Positions 32,519-42,117 of a DNA stretch of 64,000 bases are shown here, piece by piece. Source of the DNA: Bradyrhizobium agreste (GTDB lineage Bacteria > Pseudomonadota > Alphaproteobacteria > Rhizobiales > Xanthobacteraceae). Position numbers and translations under genes: made by a program. The stretch spans positions 124,001-188,000 of the forward strand of contig NZ_JACCHP010000017.1 in NCBI RefSeq assembly GCF_016031625.1, written 5' to 3'. The stretch's first letter is position 1. Each line of letters begins with the position of its first letter. Below the pieces are notes generated by a model. It saw nothing but the letters and a program-made list of their open reading frames with translations. It was not told the DNA's origin and did no database searches.

Positions 32519-33481
32519 TTGTCTATCCTGAAAATTCCGACGGCCAAGATCTTCGAGCCGCTGCTGAAGCCTGCGCGCTACAAGGGCGTTTATGGCGGAC
32601 GTGGCTCGGGCAAATCGCATTTCTTCGGCGAGCTCCTGGTCGAGACCTGCCAGGCCGAGCGCGGCACGCTCGCGGTCTGCATCCGTGAGGCGCAGCGAAC
32701 GCTGGCGCAATCGTCGAAGCGCTTGATCGAAGGCAAGATCGCGAGCCTCGGGCTCGGACATTGCTTCAAGTTGTTCAGCGACAAGATCGAGACACCCGGC
32801 GATGGGCTCATTATCTTCCGCGGACTTCAGGATCACACGGCCGACTCGATCAAATCTCTGGAGGGATTTCGCATCGCCTGGATCGACGAGGCGCAATCCT
32901 TGAGCGCGCGCAGCCTCGCGCTGCTGCGGCCGACGATCCGCGCCAAGGACTCCGAATTGTGGGCAAGCTGGAATCCGCGCCGCAAGAGCGATGCGATCGA
33001 CGATTTTCTGCGTGGGCGACAGCCGGATGGTGCCGTGGTGGTGAAAGCCAATTGGCGCGACAACCCCTGGTTCCCCGATGTGCTCGAGGAGGAGCGGGTG
33101 CTCGACCAGAAGCTCTATCCGGAGCGTTACGACCACATCTGGGAGGGAGACTATGCGCGCGCCTTCGAGGGCGCCTATTTCGCGCAGCTCCTGTCCGAAG
33201 CGCGCGCGCAAGGGCGGATCGGAAAGGTTGCCGCGGATCCGCTGTTGCCGCTGCGCGCCTTCATCGACATCGGCGGCGCCGGTGCTGCGGCGGATGCCTT
33301 CACGATGTGGATCGTCCAGTGGGTCGGGAGCGAGCTGCGAGCCGACTTTCAACACCTGCGGAGGTGGCGAAAGAGCGTGGAGCAGGCCCAGAGCTACACC
33401 TTCAAGGCGGTGATCACAGTGATTGCCACTGGCCTGATGGGTGCGGTCTGGCTTGGTGTCAAGGTCGTGCTGGGCAAATGA
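32519..33481 (+). CDS. Truncated phage terminase large subunit fused to a membrane tail
   Basis: A 320-residue protein with a TTG start. The packaging ATPase is intact: Walker A GGRGSGKS (26-33), Walker B WIDEAQ (121-126) and the coupling SWNPR motif. The nuclease domain begins (FIDIGGAG, about residue 250) but breaks off after MWIVQWVG. It is joined to about 50 residues from another source, ending in a hydrophobic helix (VITVIATGLMGAVWLGVKV) like a small holin-type protein. A deletion fused two phage genes, so packaging activity is unlikely. Confidence 0.8.
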   Translation: MSILKIPTAKIFEPLLKPARYKGVYGGRGSGKSHFFGELLVETCQAERGTLAVCIREAQRTLAQSSKRLIEGKIASLGLGHCFKLFSDKIETPGDGLIIFRGLQDHTADSIKSLEGFRIAWIDEAQSLSARSLALLRPTIRAKDSELWASWNPRRKSDAIDDFLRGRQPDGAVVVKANWRDNPWFPDVLEEERVLDQKLYPERYDHIWEGDYARAFEGAYFAQLLSEARAQGRIGKVAADPLLPLRAFIDIGGAGAAADAFTMWIVQWVGSELRADFQHLRRWRKSVEQAQSYTFKAVITVIATGLMGAVWLGVKVVLGK

Positions 33482-33559
33482 GCTTTGATGGCGGCGGTGA
33501 CGTCGCTCCGCGCCCGATCATAATCTGCTGCCCCAGATCTGCTGCCCAATGAGTCGCTC

Positions 33560-33988
33560 ATGTACAGAATTCGAATCGTCGATGCCTCCGATGAGGACGT
33601 TGCCGAGACCCTGGCCGATCTGCATCGACAGACGTTCTTCGATGCCGCGGCGATGCCCACGTTCGACCTTGGCGCGTGGTGGCTGGCTTATCACGAAGAG
33701 GCAGCAGTCGCCTTCGCCGGGGTCGTGCCGTCGACCCACGTTCGAAATGGCGGCTATTTCTCCAGAGTTGGCGTGTTGCAACGGCATTGGGGACGCGGCC
33801 TTCAGCGCAGATTGATGCGTGTGATCGAGGCGAAGGGGCGACGTACCGGATGGGACAGCATCGTCTCCGATACGACGGACAACCCGGTTTCGGCGAACAA
33901 CTTCATTCAGGCGGGCTATCGGCTGTTCGAGCCCGAGATCCCTTGGGCTTGGGCGCATACGCTCTATTGGCGGAAGTGGCTGCACTGA
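33560..33988 (+). CDS. GNAT-family N-acetyltransferase
   Basis: A 142-residue protein with the acetyl-CoA-binding segment VGVLQRHWGRGLQRRLMRVIE (written here as its Q/RxxGxG-type core) and a closing NNFIQAGYRLFEPE strand typical of the fold. It lies 78 bp after the terminase remnant and is probably part of the prophage remnant. Substrate unknown. A strong terminator follows. Confidence 0.85.
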   Translation: MYRIRIVDASDEDVAETLADLHRQTFFDAAAMPTFDLGAWWLAYHEEAAVAFAGVVPSTHVRNGGYFSRVGVLQRHWGRGLQRRLMRVIEAKGRRTGWDSIVSDTTDNPVSANNFIQAGYRLFEPEIPWAWAHTLYWRKWLH

Positions 33989-34052
33989 GCAGGTTTGCCG
34001 CCGCACGGAATGGGCCATCTATCTAACGGCCGGTACGTGCGTGGAACGTCCG

Positions 34053-34088
34053 AGGACCCGGCAGCCCGAGGGCTGCCGGGTCCTTTTT
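34053..34088 (+). terminator. Strong Rho-independent terminator
   Basis: AGGACCCGGCAGCCC (34053-34067) and GGGCTGCCGGGTCCT (34070-34084) are fully complementary, followed by TTTTT. It marks the end of the phage-like segment and insulates the catabolic genes downstream. Confidence 0.88.
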
Positions 34089-34202
34089 GCGTATTGAAGC
34101 GATGCCGGCGCGGGGACTTGCGAAGACGGCAGCGCCGGGCTTTAAGTTTGCTCTTGCAGGAAATTCGGCGGCCATAAGCCGATGTCAGGGAGAGCGCGAT
34201 CG

Positions 34203-35471
34203 ATGCCCAGCAAACCTCAATTGCCGGTACGTGCCTCGCAAAGGACGGGAGGACCGACCGCGCTCGATGGCCTGTTGGTGGTCGATTTCACGCGCGTGGT
34301 CGCCGGTCCGGCCTGCACCCAGACGCTCGCCGACTACGGTGCGCACGTCATCAAGATCGAGAATCCCGATGGCGGCGACGACACGCGTACCTACGAGCAC
34401 GCGGAGATCGGAGGCGAGAGCGCCGCCTTTCTCAGCCTGAACCGCAACAAGCGCGGCATCGCGCTCGATCTTGCCGTGCCAGGGGCGCGCGAGATCGCGC
34501 TGGACCTGATCCGCAAGGCGGATGTGGTCGTGGAGAATTTTTCGAGCGGGGTCATGAAGAAGTTCGGGCTCGACTATGAGTCGGTTGCGCCGCTGAACCC
34601 GCGGCTGGTCTATTGCTCGATCTCCGCCTACGGACGCGCCGGACCGTTTGCCTCGCGGCCCGGCTTCGATCCGATCACGCAGGCGGAAAGCGGCTTCATG
34701 TCGCTTAACGGATTTGCCGACGGCCCGGCGGTTCGCACCGGCCCGCCCATCGTCGACATGGCGACGGGGATGTCCGCCTGCAATGCCATCCTGCTGGCGC
34801 TGCTGGCGCGGGAGCGGCTCGGCCGTGGGCAGCATGTCGAAGTTGCGCTGTTCGACGTCGCGATGGGAATGACGGGCTTCTACGGCATGGCCTATCTCAT
34901 CAACGGCGAAAACCCCGGCCGGTTCGGCAATTCGCCGAGCGGGTCTCCCACCGTCGGCGTCTACGAGGCCTCAGACGGGCCGCTCTACATGGCCTGCGCC
35001 AACGACCGGCTCTATCGCCGGCTTGTGGTCGAGGTGCTGAATCGGCCCGATCTCATCACCGATCCGCGATTTGCGACGCGCAAAGCCCGTTCGGAGAACA
35101 AGGAGCTGCTGCGGGCAGCCATTGCCGAAGTCTTCGCCAGCGATACGCTCGAGAACTGGATGGCCAAGATGAAGCTGGCCAATATCCCGGTCGGCTATCT
35201 CCGCACGGTCGAGGAGGGCTTCAACGCCCCCGAGGCTCGCGAGCGCCATCGCTTGAACCGGATTCCGCATCCGACAGCCGAGTGGGTGCCCAACATCGAG
35301 CCGCCGATTACGATGAGCCTGACCGGCACGATCGATCCTGTCGCGGCACCTCTCTTGGGAGAGCATACGAAGCAGGTCCTCCATGAAACGCTCGGCTACG
35401 ACGAAGATCGGATCGCCGATTTTGTCGAGAAGGGCGCCTTTGGCTCGGTCAAGCCTCTGAGGTCGACTTGA
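34203..35471 (+). CDS. Class III (CaiB/BaiF) CoA-transferase
   Basis: A 422-residue cytosolic enzyme that moves CoA between carboxylic acids. Family signatures: LDGLLVVDFTRVVAGPACTQ at the start, ADYGAHVIKIENPDGGDDTR, and the catalytic-Asp region (YGRAGPFASRPGFDPITQAESG). AGGGAG ahead of 34203 supports this start over the ATG at 34182. It is first in a run of co-oriented genes including a flavin monooxygenase pair. The acid activated is not identifiable. Confidence 0.9.
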   Translation: MPSKPQLPVRASQRTGGPTALDGLLVVDFTRVVAGPACTQTLADYGAHVIKIENPDGGDDTRTYEHAEIGGESAAFLSLNRNKRGIALDLAVPGAREIALDLIRKADVVVENFSSGVMKKFGLDYESVAPLNPRLVYCSISAYGRAGPFASRPGFDPITQAESGFMSLNGFADGPAVRTGPPIVDMATGMSACNAILLALLARERLGRGQHVEVALFDVAMGMTGFYGMAYLINGENPGRFGNSPSGSPTVGVYEASDGPLYMACANDRLYRRLVVEVLNRPDLITDPRFATRKARSENKELLRAAIAEVFASDTLENWMAKMKLANIPVGYLRTVEEGFNAPEARERHRLNRIPHPTAEWVPNIEPPITMSLTGTIDPVAAPLLGEHTKQVLHETLGYDEDRIADFVEKGAFGSVKPLRST

Positions 35472-35560
35472 GGCAATGGCTCGGCTTGATTTGGCGAAGG
35501 TCCCGCCGCATAAATGTGTGAAAGCGAGGGACACGAATGGCGCCTGGCCAGGAGCCGAGC

Positions 35561-36766
35561 ATGACCCAGCCCGCGGGCCTGCAAGCCGGCGGCGAGGTCT
35601 ATGCGTCAATGATCGCGAAGGCTCGGGCGCTTCTGCCGCGACTGCGCGAGCGGGCGGCGCGGACGGAGGAGCTGCGGCATCTTCCCCCGGAAACCGAAAG
35701 GGATCTCCACGACGCCGGCCTGTTCCGGATGCTGCAGCCGGCCCGGATTGGTGGCGCTGAGCTCGACTATGTCGCTCTCGTCGATTGCGCTGAACTGCTC
35801 GGGCAGGCGGATGCGTCGGTCGCCTGGAATCTCGCCAATCTGGCGAGCCATCACTGGATGCTGGGAATGTTCGAGCCAAGGGCGCAGGATCTGGTCTGGG
35901 GCCGCAATCCGGACACGTTGATTGCATCCTCGTTCATTTTTCCGGCCGGGCGCGCGACGAAAGTCGAGGGCGGATACCAGCTGCGCGGCAGCTGGCCGTT
36001 CTCCTCGGGTGTTGCCTCCTGCGAATGGAACATGCTGGCAAGCGTGGTCTATTCCGACGATGAGGCGGACGGCATCGAGTATCGGATCTTCCTGCTGCCC
36101 GAGGCCGATTACAAGGTGCTGGACACCTGGAATGTCGCGGGATTGCGCGGGACGGGATCCTGCGATGTGGAGATCAGGGACGCTTTCGTTCCTCATCATA
36201 TGACGGTCGCCGTAGGGGACCTTTCAGGTGGCCCGACGCCGGGAAGCGCGGTCAATCCGAATCCGCTGTATGCGCTGCCTGTCTTCTCGCTGTTTCCTTA
36301 CGTCCTCTCCGGTGTCGCGCTGGGGAATGCACAGGCGTGCCTCGACGATTACACGGAAGTCGCGCGTCATCGCGTTTCGACCTATAACCGCGCCAAGCTG
36401 AGCGATTTTCAAAGCACGCAGATCAAGATCGCCGAGGCCTCGGCCAAGATCGATGCGGCACGCCTGATCATGCGGTCGGTCTGTCTCGATGCCATGGAGG
36501 ACGCACGGCGCGGCCATATCCCTGACATGGCGACGAAGACCAGATATCGCCGCGACGGATCCTTTTCCGTGAACTTGTGCACGGACGCGGTCTCGATGCT
36601 GTTCGCCGCGAGCGGCGCGCGTGGCCTGTTCACGAGCGGCGTGTTACAGCGGCAATTCCGCGATGCGCACGCGATCAACTCACATCTCGCATTCAACTTC
36701 GATGCGGCGGGGACCAACTACGGACGGGTGGCCCTCGGCCTGCCCTCCGAGAATCTCACGCTGTGA
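35561..36766 (+). CDS. Acyl-CoA dehydrogenase-fold flavin monooxygenase, oxygenase component
   Basis: A 401-residue protein from an ATG with AGGAG 9 nt upstream. The fold is acyl-CoA dehydrogenase-like, but the pattern (RMLQPARIGGAELDY, WPFSSGVASCEW, DTWNVAGLRGTGSCDV, final GTNYGRVALGLPSENLTL) matches the HpaB-C2/HsaA/DszC group of reduced-flavin oxygenases. It probably hydroxylates an aromatic or heterocyclic substrate using flavin reduced by the next gene's product, whose start is 9 bp away. Confidence 0.85.
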   Translation: MTQPAGLQAGGEVYASMIAKARALLPRLRERAARTEELRHLPPETERDLHDAGLFRMLQPARIGGAELDYVALVDCAELLGQADASVAWNLANLASHHWMLGMFEPRAQDLVWGRNPDTLIASSFIFPAGRATKVEGGYQLRGSWPFSSGVASCEWNMLASVVYSDDEADGIEYRIFLLPEADYKVLDTWNVAGLRGTGSCDVEIRDAFVPHHMTVAVGDLSGGPTPGSAVNPNPLYALPVFSLFPYVLSGVALGNAQACLDDYTEVARHRVSTYNRAKLSDFQSTQIKIAEASAKIDAARLIMRSVCLDAMEDARRGHIPDMATKTRYRRDGSFSVNLCTDAVSMLFAASGARGLFTSGVLQRQFRDAHAINSHLAFNFDAAGTNYGRVALGLPSENLTL

Positions 36767-36775
36767 GGTCGGTCG

Positions 36776-37339
36776 ATGAATGACCTGCCGAAGCAGCCTC
36801 GCGCTCCGGATCCCGCCAACGAGTTCGCGAGCGACAGCTCGCAGATCGATCCTCGCGACTTTCGCAACGCGCTCGGAACTTATGCAACGGGTGTGACGAT
36901 CATCACGGCGGCAGCGCCTGACGGCAGGCCGTACGGGCTGACGTGTAATTCTTTCGCCTCGGTCTCACTGAATCCCCCGCTGGTTCTGTGGAGCCTCGTC
37001 GTCTATTCCTCGAGCCTGACCGTCTTCCAGAACGCCAGCCATTTCAGCGTCAACGTTCTCGGCGCTTCGCAACAGGCGCTTGCGAACAAATTCGCAAAAT
37101 CGTCGGACGACAAGTTCGCTGGCGTCGACTGGAACCCTGGCCTCGGCAACGCGCCAGTGCTCGCCGAGAGCGTCGCCAATTTTCAATGCCGCTCCGTGAA
37201 TCGCTATTATGGCGGTGACCACGTGATCTTTCTCGGCGCGGTCGAGGCATACACCTACAATGCGAAGGAGCCGCTGCTCTTTGCGCGGGGGACGTTCGGT
37301 CGCTTCATGGCCGACGATGAGCGCAAGAACGGGCCGTAA
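36776..37339 (+). CDS. Flavin reductase, partner of the upstream monooxygenase
   Basis: A 187-residue HpaC-type reductase that supplies FMNH2 or FADH2. The domain DFRNALGTYATGVTIITAAA, GLTCNSFASVSLNPPLVLWS and the closing HVIFLGAVEAYTYN are characteristic. It starts 9 bp after the oxygenase stop, so the two form a two-component system. Confidence 0.9.
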   Translation: MNDLPKQPRAPDPANEFASDSSQIDPRDFRNALGTYATGVTIITAAAPDGRPYGLTCNSFASVSLNPPLVLWSLVVYSSSLTVFQNASHFSVNVLGASQQALANKFAKSSDDKFAGVDWNPGLGNAPVLAESVANFQCRSVNRYYGGDHVIFLGAVEAYTYNAKEPLLFARGTFGRFMADDERKNGP

Positions 37340-37346
37340 CGCGCCC

Positions 37347-38264
37347 CTAGAGCGCTTTGCGCTCTGCCGCCGAAAGCTTGTAGATCTCCAGCGCGTCCGC
37401 GTCCGCACCTCGCGCGGCCTTCGCCAGCCTGAATAGCTGTCCGGCAAGCGCGGCCATTGGCACCGGCGTCGAGGTTGCCTGTGCAACATCGGCGACCGTA
37501 TCGAGGTCCTTGAGCATCGTGGCGATGTGGCCGAGCGGCGGGGTGTGAATGCCCTTGACCATCCGCGGCACGAACAGCTGGAGCGGGATGGAATCCGCAA
37601 AGCCGCCGGCGAGTGCTTCGGGCAATCGATCGGCGTCAATTCCGGCGTTCACGGCAAGGCGTGTTGCTTCCGCGAGCACGGCCATCGCGCATCCGACGAT
37701 CACCTGGTTGCACAGCTTTGTGGTCTGGCCGGCGCCGATCGGGCCCATGTGCGTGAACCTGCGCGCCATGGCCAGGACATAGGGCCGCACCCTCTCGATG
37801 TCGCCAGCTTCTCCGCCCGCCATGATGGCGAGCGTGCCTTCCTCGGCGCCCTTCGTGCCCCCGGACACCGGCGCATCGATCCAGCCCGCACCGTTCGCGT
37901 CCTTCAATCGCCTTGCGAGGTCGCGCGCCGCGTCTGGATGGATTGACGAGAAATCGACCACAAGCTTGCCCGCGCCAGGGGCTGCCGCCAGACCTTCGGG
38001 CCCGAAGATCACCTCCTCCACCGCCGCCGCATCCGTCACGCAGATGAAGACTATATCCGAGCTCGCCAGGAGATCCCGGGGCGTGACCGCACGCTTGGCG
38101 CCGGCTTCGACGAGTGGCGCCACCTTGCCTTCCGAGCGGTTCCAAACCGCGACCGAATAGCCGGCCTTCAGCAGGCGTCGGGTCATGGGCGTTCCCATGA
38201 GTCCCTGGCCGAGATAGCCGAGCTTCTCGACGCGTTGCGGGTTTGCCTTGCTGTCGTCAGCCAT
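37347..38264 (-). CDS. 3-hydroxyisobutyrate dehydrogenase-family oxidoreductase
   Basis: A 305-residue NAD(P)-dependent beta-hydroxyacid dehydrogenase. Rossmann motif GYLGQGLMGTPMTRRLLKAG at the N-terminus; catalytic region DAPVSGGTKGAEEGTL; the active Lys lies in GAGQTTKLCNQ. GAAGGAGGC ahead of the ATG supports this start over the longer frame. It lies convergent to the flavin reductase and divergent from an ABC binding-protein gene. Substrate unknown. Confidence 0.88.
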   Translation of the reverse strand: MADDSKANPQRVEKLGYLGQGLMGTPMTRRLLKAGYSVAVWNRSEGKVAPLVEAGAKRAVTPRDLLASSDIVFICVTDAAAVEEVIFGPEGLAAAPGAGKLVVDFSSIHPDAARDLARRLKDANGAGWIDAPVSGGTKGAEEGTLAIMAGGEAGDIERVRPYVLAMARRFTHMGPIGAGQTTKLCNQVIVGCAMAVLAEATRLAVNAGIDADRLPEALAGGFADSIPLQLFVPRMVKGIHTPPLGHIATMLKDLDTVADVAQATSTPVPMAALAGQLFRLAKAARGADADALEIYKLSAAERKAL

Positions 38265-38423
38265 AGGTTGCCTCCTTCTGTCGCCGCGCCGCTTTACCAT
38301 ACAATGCCTATCTGCCGGCAAAACCGCCGGCCTCGCATGGCTTGCCTGATTGTTTGAACCATGAAACATTTGAGGCGGTCGGGTTGGGGGCGCCGGTCGG
38401 CGCCAGAGCAGCGGAGTGGCACG

Positions 38424-39407
38424 ATGCGAACCGTTTCGAAGTGGATCCTGGCTTTGGGAGCGGCAGCAGCCGTGAGCGCGGGCGCAAGCCCGTCATGGGG
38501 GCAGCAGACGATCCGCGTCGGCTGGACCATCCCTGCAGAGGAATCCAAGTACTGGATGATGCGCCGGCCGACCGAATTTCCCAATCTCGGCAAGACCTAC
38601 AACATCGAATGGACCCAATTCCAGGGCACCGCGCCGATGACGCAGGCCCTGGCAGCCGGTGCACTGGACTGTGCGACGCAGGCGCCGCTCTCGCTCTCCA
38701 ATGGGGTCGTCGGCGGCAATCTCAAGGCTTACATCGTGGCGCAACACGTTTTCGAGATGCCCGGCGGCTTCTCGGTTTACTGGGCCGTCAAGGATGACTC
38801 ACCCATCAAGACAATCGCGGATCTCAAGGGCAAGACGGTCGGCATTTCCGTGATCGGTGGCGGCACGCAAGGACCGTTCAATCTGCTCTTGAAGCAGAAT
38901 GGCGTCGATCCGGCCAAGGACATCAAGCTGGTCGAGGTCGGTTTTGCCGTGTCCGAGGACGCGCTGCGCCAAGGCCGCGTCGACGCGGTCAACATGAACC
39001 AGCCGTTTGCGGCGCGCGCGGAGGCGAAGGGCGGCACAAGGAAGCTGTTCTCGCTCTCCCAGGCCATGCCGAACATCGTGCACATCCTGGAAGCCTGCCG
39101 TGCCGATTTCGTCGACAAGAACCCCGAGTTGGTCAAGGCCTATGTCCGCGACATCACCTCGGGGATGAAGAAGGCGCTGGCGAACCGCGAGGAGACTCTC
39201 AAGGTCGTCAATGAAGTGCTGAAAGCCCCGATCCCGGTGCTCGAGACCTATCTGCTCAAGGACAATGATTTCGGCCGCGACCCAGGCGCAGCGCCGAACT
39301 TCCCGGCGATCCAGAAGATGCTGGACATCTATGCGGAGACCGGAATGCTTCCGAAGCTGGATGTCGCACAGTTCAAGCATCCCTCGATCGTCGCGCCGCT
39401 GCAATAG
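38424..39407 (+). CDS. ABC transporter substrate-binding protein (NMT1/SsuA-like)
   Basis: A 327-residue periplasmic protein. Signal peptide MRTVSKWILALGAAAAVSAG; mature domain starts QTIRVGWTIPAEES. Features of the NMT1/THI5-like family: TQALAAGALDCATQAPLSLS and IADLKGKTVGISVIGGG. Together with the ATPase and two permeases at 41.3-43.7 kb it forms a full importer, interrupted by the dehydratase gene. Ligand unknown; a small organic acid or heterocycle is likely from context. Confidence 0.88.
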   Translation: MRTVSKWILALGAAAAVSAGASPSWGQQTIRVGWTIPAEESKYWMMRRPTEFPNLGKTYNIEWTQFQGTAPMTQALAAGALDCATQAPLSLSNGVVGGNLKAYIVAQHVFEMPGGFSVYWAVKDDSPIKTIADLKGKTVGISVIGGGTQGPFNLLLKQNGVDPAKDIKLVEVGFAVSEDALRQGRVDAVNMNQPFAARAEAKGGTRKLFSLSQAMPNIVHILEACRADFVDKNPELVKAYVRDITSGMKKALANREETLKVVNEVLKAPIPVLETYLLKDNDFGRDPGAAPNFPAIQKMLDIYAETGMLPKLDVAQFKHPSIVAPLQ

Positions 39408-39482
39408 AAGCGGGTCGAACTACCGAACGTAACATCCTGGCGTTCCGGATCATCCGGGACGCTGCATGAAGAAGATGCATAG

Positions 39483-41177
39483 ATGAAGAAGTTGCGATCA
39501 CGGGTCACAACGGACGGGCTCGACCGAGCGCCGCATCGTGCATTCATGCGCGCCATGGGGCTCGACGACACCGCGATTGCGAAGCCGATGGTGGGCATCG
39601 TGAGCATGAAGGGCGAGCAGACGCCCTGCAACATGACCCACGACTTCCAGGTGGCTGCAGCCAAGACCGGCATCGAGGAGGCCGGCGGTACACCGCGTGA
39701 GTTCGCGACTATTTCGGTGTCCGACGGCATCAGCATGAATCATGAGGGGATGAAGTTCTCCCTGTTCTCGCGGGAGCTGATCGCCGATTCGATCGAAGCC
39801 GTGGTCCATGGGCTGGCCTACGATGCGCTGATCGGATACGGCGGCTGCGACAAGACCCTCCCTGGCGTGATGATGGGGATGGTCCGCTGCAACGTGCCCT
39901 CCATCTTCATCTATGGCGGCAGCTCGCTGCCGGGCCGCGTGGATGGACGTACGCTGACGGTGCTCGATTCCTATGAGGCTGTCGGCGGCTTCATGACTGG
40001 CGAGATCGACGGCGCCACGCTCGAGCGGATCGAGCGCGCGTGTTTGCCGACGATCGGTGCCTGCGCCGGCCAGTTCACCGCCAACACCATGGGAATGGTT
40101 TCGGAGGCGATGGGGCTGACCATTCCCAACGTCTCGATGGTGCCCGGCGTCTATTCCGAGCGGGCGCAGATCTCCCGACGCGCCGGACGTCTGATCATGG
40201 AGATGCTGGACCGCGGCGGGCCGCTACCGCGCGACATCGTGACGCGGAAATCACTAGAGAACGGAGCGGCGATCGTGGCAGCGACGGGCGGCTCGACCAA
40301 CGCCGCGCTGCACCTGCCGGCGATCGCGAATGAGGCCGGGATTGCATTCAGCATCGATGATGTGGGTGAGGTCTTTGCCAGGACGCCGTTGATCGGCAAT
40401 TTGCGCCCCGGGGGTAAGTATACGGCGAAGGATGTCTACGATGTCGGCGGCGCTGCGGTCATCATTCGCGAGCTGATCCAGAGCGGTCATATCGATGGCA
40501 GCTGCTTGTCGATCACCGGCCGCACACTTGCCGAAGAGTACAGGGCGGCCAACGCGCCCGACGGAGAGGTCGTGTACACGGCTCGCGCGCCAATCATGCC
40601 AGACGGCGGCGTCGCGGTGCTGAAGGGTAACCTCTGTCCCGATGGGGCGGTGATCAAGGTCGCGGGCTTGAAGAGCCAGTTCTTCGAAGGCGTGGCGCGT
40701 GTTTTCGAGGATGAAGAAGCCTGCGTCGCAGCTGTTCGTGACCGCAACTACAAGGCGGGCGAGGTTCTCGTGATCCGCAATGAGGGGCCGGTCGGCGGAC
40801 CCGGCATGCGTGAGATGCTCGGCGTCACCGCGCTGATCTATGGGCAGGGCATGGGTGAAAAAGTGGCGCTGATCACCGATGGCCGGTTCTCCGGCGCGAC
40901 CCGCGGGATGTGCATCGGCTACGTGTCCCCCGAGGCATTTGTTGGCGGTCCGCTGGCGCTGGTCCGGAATGGTGACAGGATCCGGATTGATGCCGCAAAT
41001 CGGCGGATGGATGTCCTGCTCGAGGAACAGGAGCTCGCCGCGCGGCGACGCGAATGGAAGCCGCGCCCGCCACGCCACCGTGCAGGTGCGCTGGCAAAAT
41101 ATGCGCGGCTGGTGGGGCAGGCGCCGGGCGGAGCCGTGACGCATGAAGGCCCGGCAGAATGGCCGTGGTTCGAATGA
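39483..41177 (+). CDS. IlvD/Edd-family dehydratase
   Basis: A 564-residue member of the dihydroxy-acid/phosphogluconate dehydratase family. Fe-S-ligand cysteines lie in TPCNM, GGCDKT and GACAGQFTANTM. The Mg-site Lys and final VSPEAFVGGPLALVRNGDRI region are present. It sits inside a transport/catabolic operon and not with other isoleucine-valine genes, so a sugar-acid or catabolic substrate is more likely than branched-chain synthesis. It could still replace IlvD. Confidence 0.9.
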   Translation: MKKLRSRVTTDGLDRAPHRAFMRAMGLDDTAIAKPMVGIVSMKGEQTPCNMTHDFQVAAAKTGIEEAGGTPREFATISVSDGISMNHEGMKFSLFSRELIADSIEAVVHGLAYDALIGYGGCDKTLPGVMMGMVRCNVPSIFIYGGSSLPGRVDGRTLTVLDSYEAVGGFMTGEIDGATLERIERACLPTIGACAGQFTANTMGMVSEAMGLTIPNVSMVPGVYSERAQISRRAGRLIMEMLDRGGPLPRDIVTRKSLENGAAIVAATGGSTNAALHLPAIANEAGIAFSIDDVGEVFARTPLIGNLRPGGKYTAKDVYDVGGAAVIIRELIQSGHIDGSCLSITGRTLAEEYRAANAPDGEVVYTARAPIMPDGGVAVLKGNLCPDGAVIKVAGLKSQFFEGVARVFEDEEACVAAVRDRNYKAGEVLVIRNEGPVGGPGMREMLGVTALIYGQGMGEKVALITDGRFSGATRGMCIGYVSPEAFVGGPLALVRNGDRIRIDAANRRMDVLLEEQELAARRREWKPRPPRHRAGALAKYARLVGQAPGGAVTHEGPAEWPWFE

Positions 41178-41271
41178 CGCACCGCACGGGTGCGAAAATG
41201 AAAGCTTGTCTGGCAGACTTCTTGCTAGGCTCGTGCCGCTGAATCTTCGTGCGAGTGGGACGGAAGACGGG

Positions 41272-42117
41272 ATGACGGTAGTATCCGCGAGATCGAGCGA
41301 ATGGGTGAGACCGGTGACGCAACAAGACCCGGCTTCCGCAATCATCGAGATCGACCGCGTCTCGCAGGTCTTTCAGACCTCGGCACGCAAAGATCATGTT
41401 GCGCTGTCGGATATCTCGCTGAGGATCGAGGAGAGAGCTTTCGTCTCCATCCTTGGCCCGTCCGGCTGCGGCAAGTCGACACTGCTCTACATCGTCGGCG
41501 GCTTCGTCAGTCCAACCAGCGGCGCGGCGAAGGTGAAGGGACAGGCGATCAAGGGCCCCGGTCCGGATCGCGGACCGGTTTTCCAGGAGTTTGCGCTGTT
41601 TCCCTGGAAGACCGTGCTCGGTAACGTGATGTATGGGCCGCGTCAGCAAGGGATTCGCGCCGCCGAGGCCGAAGCGCAGAGCCGGGCCTTGATCGACATG
41701 GTTGGCCTCAAGGGCTACGAGAACTTCTATCCTAAGGAGTTGTCGGGCGGCATGAAGCAGCGCGTGGCGCTGGCGCGGACCCTTGCCTACCATCCCGAAG
41801 TGCTGCTGATGGACGAGCCGTTCGGGGCGCTCGACGCTCATACAAGGACGCGCCTGCAGAACGATCTTCTGAACATCTGGGAGCGTGACCGCAAGACGGT
41901 GCTGTTCGTCACCCATTCGGTCGATGAAGCCGTCTTCCTCTCGGACAAGGTCGTCATGATGTCGAAATCGCCCGGCCGAATCCGGCAGGTCATCGACATC
42001 GACCTGCCGCGGCCGCGCCGCCGCAACGAGCTGTTGCTCGACCCGCGCTACCAGAAGTACGTCGTCGATATCGAGCGCATGTTCGACGAGAGCGACGAGG
42101 GCGGGGTGCCCGCATGA
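41272..42117 (+). CDS. ABC transporter ATP-binding protein (SsuB/TauB-like)
   Basis: A 281-residue ATPase with Walker A GPSGCGKST, the signature ELSGGMKQR, Walker B VLLMDEPFGALD and the switch THSVDEA. The 41272 ATG gives the usual length. Its stop overlaps the permease start (ATGA), a classic transporter operon. Drives import of the ligand bound by the 38424 product. Confidence 0.92.
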   Translation: MTVVSARSSEWVRPVTQQDPASAIIEIDRVSQVFQTSARKDHVALSDISLRIEERAFVSILGPSGCGKSTLLYIVGGFVSPTSGAAKVKGQAIKGPGPDRGPVFQEFALFPWKTVLGNVMYGPRQQGIRAAEAEAQSRALIDMVGLKGYENFYPKELSGGMKQRVALARTLAYHPEVLLMDEPFGALDAHTRTRLQNDLLNIWERDRKTVLFVTHSVDEAVFLSDKVVMMSKSPGRIRQVIDIDLPRPRRRNELLLDPRYQKYVVDIERMFDESDEGGVPA

